A stretch of 48,106 bases of DNA from the NCBI RefSeq assembly GCF_001557325.1, contig NZ_LSJS01000060.1, positions 1 to 48,106 on the forward strand, given 5' to 3'. Below the pieces are notes generated by a model, which did no database searches, had not been told where the DNA came from, and was given only the letters and a program-made list of their open reading frames with translations. The stretch is from Erythrobacter donghaensis (lineage in GTDB: Bacteria; Pseudomonadota; Alphaproteobacteria; Sphingomonadales; Sphingomonadaceae). This document shows positions 17,937 to 25,432 of this stretch, in pieces; the stretch's first letter is position 1; every line of letters begins with the position of its first letter. A program made the translations under genes and the position numbers.

Positions 17937-18262
17937 GGGGCATTCCTCCTGTTGCCCCATGATGATGGCGTTGGGATTCCTAACGGGTCAATATAATCTA
18001 CATTAGAATGCGACGAACCGAATCCTGATTTGCTTTATGATAAGAGAATAGTTTTGTTAATCATCATTTGATAAACGGCTTCTTGCATGTATCGGCAAGT
18101 AAAGCCGGAAACATGTCTTTTGATGTATTGCTGGATTGGCTGCGCGCGAATCACCCTCGCAGCGAATCGGGAGAAATCCGGGCCGTCCGGGCCGGGACAG
18201 CCGTCAGCGGCTGCGCGGCGAGGCCGGGCAGGGGGGCATGACCGGTGCGCTGTCGCGCAGCG
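17937..18262. other. AT-rich intergenic region upstream of the GH16 gene
   Basis: No gene is evident. Positions 17990-18130 are much richer in A and T than the rest of the window and must contain the GH16 promoter; a TATATT hexamer on the minus strand is the best -10 candidate, with no convincing -35. A hairpin with arms CGGCTT-TTGC / GCAA-AAGCCG lies at 18076-18107. A second, CAGCCG/CGGCTG at 18198-18213, follows the HNH gene by 49 bp and could mark its 3' end. Confidence 0.5.
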
Positions 18263-18871
18263 TCACGCCTCCAGTTCGACGTCCCAATAGAGCCAGTCGC
18301 GCCAGGTTTCGTGGAGGTAGTTGGGCGGGAACTGCTTGCCGTGCTGCTGCAGCTGCCAGCTGGTCGGGCGGATCGGGGCCTGGCGCACCGGCATCCCGGC
18401 CTGCTTGGGCGTGCGCCCGCCCTTCTTCATGTTGCACGGTGCGCAGGCGGTGATGATGTTCTCCCACGTGGTGCGCCCGCCCAACCGGCGCGGGGTCACG
18501 TGGTCGAAGGTCAGGTGCTCATGGCTGCCGCAATACTGGCACTGGAAGCGGTCGCGCAGGAACACGTTGAAGCGGGTGAAGGCGGGAAACTCGCTCGCCT
18601 TCACATACTGCCGGAGCGCGATGACGCTCGGGATCTTCATCTCGAAGCTGGGCGAGTGCACCTCGCGCTCGTAGCTCGCGACGATGTCCACCCGGTCGAG
18701 GAACACCGCCTTGATCGCGGTCTGCCAAGGCCACAGCGAGAGCGGGTAGTAGGATAGGGGAGTGTAATCGGCGTTGAGCACCAGCGCCGGGCAGGCCGAG
18801 AGATTGCGCGTCGGATCTTCGTCGACCCCGCGGAACTTGGCCACTTTCTCGATCAGTTCGGCATTGAACAC
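18263..18871 (-). CDS. HNH endonuclease
   Basis: Protein of 202 aa with a zinc-stabilised HNH nuclease domain: C111-x2-C114, DH at 123-124, N138 and C143-x2-C146. About 100 residues of conserved N-terminal sequence (CPALVLNADYTPLSYYPLSLWPWQ) precede the nuclease; this architecture is widespread as a stand-alone chromosomal gene in alphaproteobacteria and cyanobacteria and is not tied to a phage or intron here. The start is GTG at 18871 with a good GGAGG site. The biological substrate is unknown. It is divergent from gluQRS; the shared intergenic region has DnaA-box-like sequences. Confidence 0.9.
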   Translation of the reverse strand: MFNAELIEKVAKFRGVDEDPTRNLSACPALVLNADYTPLSYYPLSLWPWQTAIKAVFLDRVDIVASYEREVHSPSFEMKIPSVIALRQYVKASEFPAFTRFNVFLRDRFQCQYCGSHEHLTFDHVTPRRLGGRTTWENIITACAPCNMKKGGRTPKQAGMPVRQAPIRPTSWQLQQHGKQFPPNYLHETWRDWLYWDVELEA

Positions 18872-18942
18872 GACGCGCGTTCCTCCCTGATTGAACGGAA
18901 CATGCCGTGGCAGGGCAAAGAGTCAAACCCGTGACAGGGCGC

Positions 18943-18980
18943 ATATCCACAGGGACGCGCTGTGGACAGGCTGTGGATAG
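18943..18980. promoter_or_regulatory. Cluster of DnaA-box-like sequences
   Basis: Three 9-mers in 38 bp: ATATCCACA at 18943-18951 on the plus strand, and CTGTCCACA (18961-18969) and CTATCCACA (18972-18980) on the minus strand. Compared with TTATCCACA, two differ only at the first base and the third at two positions. They lie between the divergent HNH and gluQRS starts. Confidence 0.4.
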
Positions 18981-19014
18981 CGCAGCAAAATGTCCTGTGG
19001 CATGGGCGTTTGCG

Positions 19015-19845
19015 ATGGATCGCCCCGCCCCGCCCGTGACCCGTTTCGCGCCGAGCCCCAACGGGCACCTGCATCTCGGCCATGCGCTCTCGGCGATCGT
19101 CGCGCATGATCTGGCGCGCGCGGACGGCGGGCGGTTCCTGCTGAGGATCGAGGATATCGACGGGCCCCGCTCGCGCCCCGAACTGGCGGACGCGTTCCGC
19201 AGCGATCTCGCATGGCTCGGGCTGGAATGGGAGGAGGTGTCCGCGCAATCGACCCGCCTCGCCAGCTACGCCGCGGCGGCGGAGACCTTGCGGGAGCGCG
19301 GGCTCATCTACCCCTGCACCTGCACCCGCTCCGAGATCGAGGCGGCAGGGGCTCGCCCCGGCCTCGAGGGCCTGATCTACCCCGGCACCTGCAAGCACCG
19401 CGCGCCCGATCCCGCGCGCCCGGCGGCCTGGCGGCTCGATGCGCAGATGGCTCTGGCGCAGACCGGGCCGCTTGTCTGGGAGGACGCGCGCGCCGGGCCG
19501 CAGCAGGTCGACCTGTCGGGCCTAGGCGATGTTGTGCTGGTCAGGAAAGACCTGCCCGCCAGCTACCACCTCGCCGTCACGCTCGACGATGCGGCGGATG
19601 GCGTGACGCTGGTCACCCGCGGCGCGGATCTGTTCGCTGCCAGCCATGTCCACCGCACCCTGCAAGCCCTGCTCGACCTGCCCGTCCCGCGCTGGCACCA
19701 CCACCCGCTGCTGCTCGGGCCGGACGGCGAGAAGCTCGCCAAGCGCCGCGGCTCTCCCGCGCTCGCCGAAAGGCGCGCGGGTGGCGAGGACGGGCGGATG
19801 CTTGCGCAGCAACTCAGGATGCAACTTTTGTCACTTGGAACCTGA
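19015..19845 (+). CDS. gluQ: Glutamyl-Q tRNA(Asp) synthetase
   Basis: GluQRS, a truncated glutamyl-tRNA synthetase paralog (276 aa) lacking the anticodon domain, which attaches glutamate to queuosine at position 34 of tRNA-Asp. The HIGH-type motif is HLHLGH (18-23), a zinc site C101-x-C103...Y122-x3-C126 is intact, and the KMSKS-like segment is KLAKR (240-244). The start at 19015 (MDRPAPPVTRFAPSPNG) gives the family N-terminus; earlier in-frame starts only extend into the intergenic region. The next gene follows at 24 bp. Confidence 0.94.
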   Translation: MDRPAPPVTRFAPSPNGHLHLGHALSAIVAHDLARADGGRFLLRIEDIDGPRSRPELADAFRSDLAWLGLEWEEVSAQSTRLASYAAAAETLRERGLIYPCTCTRSEIEAAGARPGLEGLIYPGTCKHRAPDPARPAAWRLDAQMALAQTGPLVWEDARAGPQQVDLSGLGDVVLVRKDLPASYHLAVTLDDAADGVTLVTRGADLFAASHVHRTLQALLDLPVPRWHHHPLLLGPDGEKLAKRRGSPALAERRAGGEDGRMLAQQLRMQLLSLGT

Positions 19846-19869
19846 GGCCCGAGCGTCCATTTAAGGCCC

Positions 19870-20100
19870 ATGACCTATGTCCTCATCCCCGCGCTCCTGA
19901 TCCTCATGGGCCTCACCGCCTATTCGCTGGTCAAGGGCATCATCGCCTTTCTGCAGACGACCAAGATCGACCTCGAGACCGGCGAGGGGCAGACGGCGAC
20001 CGACATGCAGCTCGCCCAGAACAAGGCGATGTTCGCGCGCATCAAGTATCAGGGGCTGGCGATCGCGGTGGTCGCGATCCTGCTGGCGGTGTCGCGCTAA
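19870..20100 (+). CDS. HIG1-domain (twin transmembrane) protein
   Basis: Small inner-membrane protein of 76 aa with two hydrophobic segments, LIPALLILMGLTAYSLVKGI and GLAIAVVAILLAV, joined by a short polar loop carrying the HIG1-type sequence QLAQNKAMFARIKYQGLA. HIG1 proteins in mitochondria and alphaproteobacteria associate with respiratory complexes, especially cytochrome oxidase; a role here is inferred only from family. It sits between gluQRS and the cobalamin adenosyltransferase gene with short gaps, suggesting a shared transcript. Confidence 0.88.
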   Translation: MTYVLIPALLILMGLTAYSLVKGIIAFLQTTKIDLETGEGQTATDMQLAQNKAMFARIKYQGLAIAVVAILLAVSR

Positions 20101-20112
20101 GCCTCTCACGCG

Positions 20113-20688
20113 ATGGTCAAGCTGAACCGGATCTACACTCGTACGGGTGATGACGGGACGACGGGCCTCGTCGACGGTTCGCGCTGCCCCAAGCATTCGG
20201 CGCGGATCGCGGCGATGGGCCTGGTCGACGAGGCGAACAGCGCCATCGGCCTCGCCGTCTGCGCGCTTCAGGGCGAGGCGGAGCGGGCGCTCCTGACCCG
20301 CGTGCAGAACGACCTGTTCGATCTTGGCGCGGATCTCGCGACCCCCAGCGCCGATGGCGATTTCACCCCGTCCGAGATGGTGCTGCGCATCGTCCCCTCG
20401 CAGCCGGAATGGATCGAGACGCAGATCGATGCGCTGAACGAACGCCTCGAACCTCTCACCAGCTTTGTCCTCCCCGGCGGGAGCGAGGCGGCCGCGCGGG
20501 TCCATGTCGCCCGTGCCACCACCCGCGCGGCCGAACGCGCCATGGTCGCGCTCGCCGCCGAGGACGCGGTCAACCCGGCCGCGCTCGCCTATATCAACCG
20601 CCTCTCCGACCTGCTCTTCGTCCTCGCCCGGGTGGCGAACGAGGATGGCCGCGCGGATGTGAAGTGGGTGCCCGGCCAGAACAGGTAG
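20113..20688 (+). CDS. Cob(I)alamin adenosyltransferase, PduO type
   Basis: ATP:corrinoid adenosyltransferase of 191 aa that makes adenosylcobalamin, the cofactor of enzymes such as methylmalonyl-CoA mutase. The ATP-binding N-terminus YTRTGDDGTTGL (8-19) and the helical-bundle motifs VDEANSAIG, FVLPGGS and RVARATTRAAER-like region are present. It begins 12 bp after the HIG1 gene. The 3-hydroxybutyryl-CoA dehydrogenase downstream hints at an acyl-CoA metabolism neighbourhood. No corrin biosynthesis genes are nearby, so salvage or a distant pathway must supply the corrinoid. Confidence 0.93.
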   Translation: MVKLNRIYTRTGDDGTTGLVDGSRCPKHSARIAAMGLVDEANSAIGLAVCALQGEAERALLTRVQNDLFDLGADLATPSADGDFTPSEMVLRIVPSQPEWIETQIDALNERLEPLTSFVLPGGSEAAARVHVARATTRAAERAMVALAAEDAVNPAALAYINRLSDLLFVLARVANEDGRADVKWVPGQNR

Positions 20689-20763
20689 CGCGCTAACCGC
20701 TAGGCAAGTCCCGTGTTCCTCGCTAGGGCGGCAGCCTTGCTGCACCTGCGAAGGAACAATCCC

Positions 20764-21633
20764 ATGCGCAACATCGCCGTCATCGGCGCCGGTCAGATGG
20801 GCACCGGCATCGCCCAGACCTGCGCCGCCCAGGGCATGCGTGTCATGCTGACCGACGTCGACCTGCCCCGCGCCGAGGCTGGCAAGCTCGCCATCGAAAA
20901 GGCGCTCGCCAAGCTGATGGGTCGCGGCAAGATCGAGGCGGACGAGGCCGAAAGGCTGCTCGCGCGCATCACCCCCGTCGCCGACTACGCCCCCTTCGCC
21001 GAGGCCGATCTCATCATCGAGGCCGCGACCGAGCGGGAGGAGATCAAGAACGCGATCTTCGCCAAGGCGGGCGAGGTGCTCGCCCCGCAGGCGATCATGG
21101 CGTCGAACACCTCGTCGATCCCGATCACCCGCATGGCCAACCACTCGCCCGATCCGGCGCGCTTCATCGGGCTGCACTTCTTCAACCCGGTGCCGGTCAT
21201 GGGCCTGATCGAGGTCATCCCCGGCCTTGCCACCTCCAAGGACACCACCGATGCCGTCACCGCCTTCGCGCGGGGCTTGGGCAAGGAAGTGGTGCTGAGC
21301 CAGGACGAGCCCGGTTTCGTCGTCAACCGCATCCTGCTGCCGATGATCAACGAGGCGGTGTTCGTGCTCGGGCAATCCACCGCCGGGATCGAGGACATCG
21401 ACAAGGGTTGCCGACTCGGCCTCAACCACCCGATGGGGCCGCTGCAACTGGCCGATTTCGTCGGGCTCGATACCTGTCTCGACATCATCAAGGTGCTCTA
21501 CAAGACCACCCGCGACAGCAAGTATCGCCCCGCCCCGCTGCTGGTGAAATATGTCGAGGCCGGCTGGCTCGGCCGCAAGACCGGGCGCGGGTTCTACGAT
21601 TATACCGGCGAGGCCCCGGTCCCGACCCGCTGA
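20764..21633 (+). CDS. 3-hydroxybutyryl-CoA dehydrogenase
   Basis: Protein of 289 aa in the 3-hydroxyacyl-CoA dehydrogenase family, converting (S)-3-hydroxybutyryl-CoA to acetoacetyl-CoA with NAD(P). The Rossmann motif GAGQMGTG (8-15) is followed by the catalytic-site segments SNTSSIPIT and [14 protein letters not shown], and a C-terminal helical dimerisation domain ending KTGRGFYDY. The start at 20764 has AAGGA eight bases upstream; a longer in-frame start at 20713 lacks support. It is the stand-alone type, not fused to an enoyl-CoA hydratase. The scoB product at 46723-47373 would act on acetoacetate/acetoacetyl-CoA. Confidence 0.94.
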   Translation: MRNIAVIGAGQMGTGIAQTCAAQGMRVMLTDVDLPRAEAGKLAIEKALAKLMGRGKIEADEAERLLARITPVADYAPFAEADLIIEAATEREEIKNAIFAKAGEVLAPQAIMASNTSSIPITRMANHSPDPARFIGLHFFNPVPVMGLIEVIPGLATSKDTTDAVTAFARGLGKEVVLSQDEPGFVVNRILLPMINEAVFVLGQSTAGIEDIDKGCRLGLNHPMGPLQLADFVGLDTCLDIIKVLYKTTRDSKYRPAPLLVKYVEAGWLGRKTGRGFYDYTGEAPVPTR

Positions 21634-21683
21634 TCGGGCGCAAGGCCCGCGCGGCCTGTCGCAGGGCATGGCAACAATCGCCG

Positions 21684-21712
21684 CTCCTTCCGGGTTACGC
21701 CCGGTGAAGGAG
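21684..21712 (+). promoter_or_regulatory. Hairpin sequestering the Shine-Dalgarno of the acidic-protein gene
   Basis: CTCCTT (21684-21689) pairs with the Shine-Dalgarno AAGGAG (21707-21712), and inside it CCGGG pairs with CCCGG around a five-base loop; a two-base UG bulge separates the helices. The ATG is at 21720. All six ribosome-site bases would be paired, so translation should depend on opening this stem. It could alternatively be a terminator of the preceding gene, but no T-run follows. Confidence 0.55.
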
Positions 21713-21719
21713 AGCCCCC

Positions 21720-22187
21720 ATGCCCAAGCCCGAAGACACCGCGATCCCAGGCCACCCCGCAGGCCTGCCGCCCGAAGTGCATAATGACGAGCAGGACGGA
21801 CACGGCGAACAGGCGCAGGACGTCGCCGATGCAGCGCGGCGCGAGGACAGCCAGACCGCAAGCCCGCTCGAGAGCACCAAGCGGCCCGCGAACGACATCG
21901 ACCCTGCTCCCGATTCGACCGGCGACCTGATCGACGAGATGCGCCGCATGGAGGGCGAGGGCCGGATCGACATGTCGGCCTTCGCGGGCGAGCCCAACCA
22001 CGATGACGAGCCCGAGACCTACGGCGGCGAGACCACCGACGACGACGACAGCGAATGGCTCACCGCCGACGGCGAAGAACTGAGCGAGGAGGATGTCGAC
22101 ACCCTGCTCGACGCCGAAGGGATCGAGGATCTCGACCCCGCGCTCGGCGCCGACGAGGATGACGCCGCCGGAGAGGAGGAGGAGTGA
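21720..22187 (+). CDS. Highly acidic, probably disordered protein
   Basis: Unrecognised 155-aa protein dominated by Asp and Glu, with a C-terminus that ends in a run of glutamates. Only one stretch, TGDLIDEMRRMEGEGRIDMSAF (near 67-88), looks like an ordered helix. There is no signal peptide or membrane segment. It has a clean AAGGAG ribosome site, but that site is buried in a hairpin (21684-21712). Codon bias and the separate strong ribosome site argue it is real. Possible roles include a nucleic-acid mimic, chaperone-like or stress protein; the sequence does not decide. Confidence 0.75.
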   Translation: MPKPEDTAIPGHPAGLPPEVHNDEQDGHGEQAQDVADAARREDSQTASPLESTKRPANDIDPAPDSTGDLIDEMRRMEGEGRIDMSAFAGEPNHDDEPETYGGETTDDDDSEWLTADGEELSEEDVDTLLDAEGIEDLDPALGADEDDAAGEEEE

Positions 22188-22209
22188 CGCCCCTCCGGAC
22201 TGCGCCTGC

Positions 22210-22584
22210 CTATTGCTCGGCTTCGTTTTCGGGGATGATCGGATCGGCCGATGCCGCTCCCGGCGGAGCGATCGTGGCGGTCGGGGACAACGGCGCGGTC
22301 ATCGGATTGCCGGTATCGGCCACAGGCCCGGCGGGTGCTGCGCTTGCAGCGGTGTCCGGGTTGTAGTCGCCGAACACCGAAGGCGGCGCCTTGGCCTCTC
22401 CCTGCGATCCGGCGGTGTCCCGCGCGTCGCCGGACAGCAGCCCGCGCTGCGATTCGGACAGGCTCACCGCGCGCGTCACCAGCCCGCCATTGCCTTGGGG
22501 GCCGATCATCGCCACCGCGCCGAGCACGGTCAGCACCACGAAGGCAAGCGCCAAACGACTGTTCTGGAACAGAAGCCTCATCAT
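22210..22584 (-). CDS. Small membrane-anchored hypothetical protein
   Basis: Unrecognised protein of 124 aa with one N-terminal membrane segment (LALAFVVLTVLGAVAMIG) and a Pro/Ala-rich, low-complexity periplasmic tail. Two adjacent ATGs occur at 22584 and 22581, preceded by GAGG; a start further upstream at 22596 lacks a ribosome site. It is convergent with the acidic-protein gene (22 bp apart) and starts 61 bp beyond the end of mutS on the same strand. Confidence 0.62.
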   Translation of the reverse strand: MMRLLFQNSRLALAFVVLTVLGAVAMIGPQGNGGLVTRAVSLSESQRGLLSGDARDTAGSQGEAKAPPSVFGDYNPDTAASAAPAGPVADTGNPMTAPLSPTATIAPPGAASADPIIPENEAEQ

Positions 22585-22645
22585 GCCCTCGCGCATAACA
22601 GGCACGTGGTTAAGTCTTGGTTGAAATCGCCCCGTCGCGCGGGGC

Positions 22646-25282
22646 TCAGCGCGGCAGGCCGCGTTTCCATTCGTAGAGCAGATCAAGCGCCTCGCGCGGG
22701 GTGAGCGCGTCGAGATCGGCGGCCCTGAGCGCTGCGGCGAGCTGCTGTTCGGGGCTGGCGGGCTCGGGCTCGGCGGGCTTGAGGTTGGCGAAGAGCGGCA
22801 GATCGCCGAGCCCCGCCGCAATCCCGCCGGTCGCCTCGCGCGTCGCCTCGAGCTTGGTCAGCACCGCCTTGGCGCGGGCGACGACATTCGCGGGCACCCC
22901 GGCGAGGCGCGCGACGGCGAGGCCGTAGGAGCGGTCGGCGGGGCCATCGGCGAGTTCGTGGAGCAGAACCAGATCACCTTGCCATTCGCGCGCGCGGACA
23001 TGGTGGAGGCTCAGCGCCTCGCAGGTCTCCGCCAGCCGCGCGAGCTCGTGGTAGTGGGTTGCGAAGAGGCAACGGCAGGCGATCTGCGAATGCACCGCCT
23101 CGGCCACCGCCCAGGCCAGCGCGAGGCCGTCATAGGTCGAAGTGCCGCGCCCGACCTCGTCGAGGATCACGAAGCTGCGATTGGTCGCCTGCGCGAGGAT
23201 CGCGGCGGTCTCGACCATCTCGACCATGAAGGTGGAGCGACCGCGCGCGAGATTGTCGGCCGCACCGACGCGGCTGAACAAGCGATCGACCAGCCCGATC
23301 CGCGCCGCGCCCGCGGGGACGAAGCACCCGGCCTGCGCCAGCAGCACGATCAGCGCGTTCTGCCTGAGGAAGGTCGACTTGCCGCCCATGTTCGGCCCGC
23401 CGATCAGCCACAACCGGTTGGTTTCGGCGAGGTGGCAGTCGTTGGCGACAAAGCGCTCGCCGGACTTGGCCAGCGCCGCCTCGACCACCGGATGGCGGCC
23501 GCCCGTGATCGCGAGCCCTGCGTCCTCGGCAATCTCCGGGCGGCACCAGTCGCCTTCGCCTGCGCGCTCGGCATTGCCCGCGCCGACATCGAGCCGCGCG
23601 AGCGCCGCGGCGGTGGCGGCAATGCCTTCGCGCGCGGCGACGACGTCGGCCACAAGGGCTTCGAAATGCGCTTCCTCGCAGGCGAGCGCATGGCCTCCGG
23701 CCTCGGCGATGCGGGCGGCTTCCTCGTGCAATTTGAGCGAGTTGAACCGCACCGCGCCCGCCATCGTCTGGCGGTGGGTGAAGCCGCTGTCGGGTGCCAT
23801 CAGCGCGTCGGCATGGCGCGCGGAGACCTCGATGAAATAGCCGAGCACGCCGTTGTGGCGGATCTTGAGGCTCGCGATGCCGGTTTCCTCGCGGTAGCGC
23901 GCCTCCATCGCGGCAATCGCGCGGCGCGCGTCTCCGGCGGTGGCGCGCAATTCGTCGAGCGCGGCGTCATAGCCGTCAGCGATGAATCCGCCCGAAGAAC
24001 GCTCGGTCGGCGGCGAGGGGACGAGCGCGCGGCTCAGCAAGTCGGTCAGCGCGCCGTGGCCGGCGAGGCGCGCGGTAACCTCGGCGAGGAGCGCCGGCTT
24101 ATCCGGGGCGCTCGCCAGCCAGTGATGCAGCCGCGCCGCCTCGGTGAGGCCGTCGCGCAGCTGGCCGAGATCGCGCGGGGAACCGCGGCCCGCCACCACC
24201 CGGCCGAGTGCGCGCCCGAGATCGGGGATCGCCCGCAGCGCCTCGCGCAGCTGCGCGCGCTCGATCGGCCGGTCGCGCCAGAACTGCACCAGCGCGAGGC
24301 GCGCCTCGATTGCGGCGCTGTCCAGCAGCGGCGCGGACAGGTCTTCGGCCAAGAGCCGCGAGCCCGCCCCCGTCACGCAGCGGTCGACCGCGCCGATCAG
24401 GCTCCCGGCGCGCCCGCCTTGCGCTGCTTCGAGAATTTCGAGGCTCCCTCGCGTCGCCGCATCCATCGCCATCGTGCTGGCGGTCTCGCGCACCACCGGG
24501 GGCAGCAGCAGCGGCAGGCTCCCGCGCCCGACATGGTCGAGATAGGCGACGAGCCCCCCCGCCGCTGCCAGCATCGCGCGGGTGAAGGTGCCGAAGGCAT
24601 CGAGCGTCGCGACGCCGTGCACCGCCTTCAGCCGCTCGCCCCCGGCATCGCTCGCGAAGGTGGTGCGGGGGCGGTAGATGGCTTCGTCAGGGCCGTGCTG
24701 CCAGTCCTCGGGCACCACCACCTCGCTGGGCGAAAGCCGCGCCAGCGCCGCGCCGAGCCCGTCGGCGGCGCATTCCTCGAGCACCATCGCGCCGGTGGAC
24801 ACATCGACCGCCGCGATCCCGACCGTCCCCCGCAGCTCGGCCAGCGACACCAGCACATTGGCGCGGCGCGGTTCGAGCAGCGCTTCCTCGGTCAGCGTGC
24901 CTGCCGTCACCAGCCGCACGATCGCGCGGCCCACCAGCACCTTGGAGGACGGCGTGCCCTCGCGCTTGGCCCGCGCCTTGGCCTCGTCGGGCGTCTCGAT
25001 CTGCTCGGCGATCGCCACGCGGCAGCCGGCCTTGATCAGCCGGGCGAGATAGCTCTCGGCCGAATGCACCGGCACCCCGCACATCGGGATCGGCGCGCCG
25101 CCATGCTCACCCCTGGTGGTGAGCGCGATGTCGAGAATCGCCGCCGCGCGTTTCGCATCCTCGAAGAACAGCTCGAAGAAATCGCCCATGCGGTAGAACA
25201 GCAGCGCATCGCCCGCTTCCTCCCGCAGGCGCAGATATTGCGCCATCATCGGGGTCGGTCTCGGATCTTCGCGCGCGGCCAT
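22646..25282 (-). CDS. mutS: DNA mismatch repair protein MutS
   Basis: Mismatch-recognition ATPase of 878 aa. The mismatch-wedging F-x-E motif is F35-F36-E37 in MGDFFELFF; connector, lever and clamp domains follow; the ATPase has Walker A GGPNMGGKST (628-637), Walker B with DE at 708-709, and THYHE. The C-terminal 50 residues are the usual linker and small tetramerisation region. It starts with ATG at 25282, divergent from maeB with a 150-bp gap. The ORF is complete, so the strain should not be a mutator through loss of this gene. Confidence 0.97.
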   Translation of the reverse strand: MAAREDPRPTPMMAQYLRLREEAGDALLFYRMGDFFELFFEDAKRAAAILDIALTTRGEHGGAPIPMCGVPVHSAESYLARLIKAGCRVAIAEQIETPDEAKARAKREGTPSSKVLVGRAIVRLVTAGTLTEEALLEPRRANVLVSLAELRGTVGIAAVDVSTGAMVLEECAADGLGAALARLSPSEVVVPEDWQHGPDEAIYRPRTTFASDAGGERLKAVHGVATLDAFGTFTRAMLAAAGGLVAYLDHVGRGSLPLLLPPVVRETASTMAMDAATRGSLEILEAAQGGRAGSLIGAVDRCVTGAGSRLLAEDLSAPLLDSAAIEARLALVQFWRDRPIERAQLREALRAIPDLGRALGRVVAGRGSPRDLGQLRDGLTEAARLHHWLASAPDKPALLAEVTARLAGHGALTDLLSRALVPSPPTERSSGGFIADGYDAALDELRATAGDARRAIAAMEARYREETGIASLKIRHNGVLGYFIEVSARHADALMAPDSGFTHRQTMAGAVRFNSLKLHEEAARIAEAGGHALACEEAHFEALVADVVAAREGIAATAAALARLDVGAGNAERAGEGDWCRPEIAEDAGLAITGGRHPVVEAALAKSGERFVANDCHLAETNRLWLIGGPNMGGKSTFLRQNALIVLLAQAGCFVPAGAARIGLVDRLFSRVGAADNLARGRSTFMVEMVETAAILAQATNRSFVILDEVGRGTSTYDGLALAWAVAEAVHSQIACRCLFATHYHELARLAETCEALSLHHVRAREWQGDLVLLHELADGPADRSYGLAVARLAGVPANVVARAKAVLTKLEATREATGGIAAGLGDLPLFANLKPAEPEPASPEQQLAAALRAADLDALTPREALDLLYEWKRGLPR

Positions 25283-25432
25283 GTCATCGCCTAGCGCGCA
25301 GCGGCCCGATTCGGGAATGTCGGCCCTGGCAGCTTTCCCCGAACCTGGTGCGATAAACGACCTATCGCATCGACGTCGCTCGGGCTAAGCGGGGCACGTT
25401 TGACGTTACGGACGGATAGGGGATCGGGCATC

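Noticed and set aside
19861..21861. 666-codon open frame antisense to the HIG1, adenosyltransferase and dehydrogenase genes
   Set aside because: It spans three well-supported plus-strand genes and reads as low-complexity shadow.
22958..25294. 778-codon open frame antisense to mutS
   Set aside because: Shadow of mutS; no domain and extreme Arg/Ala/Gly content.
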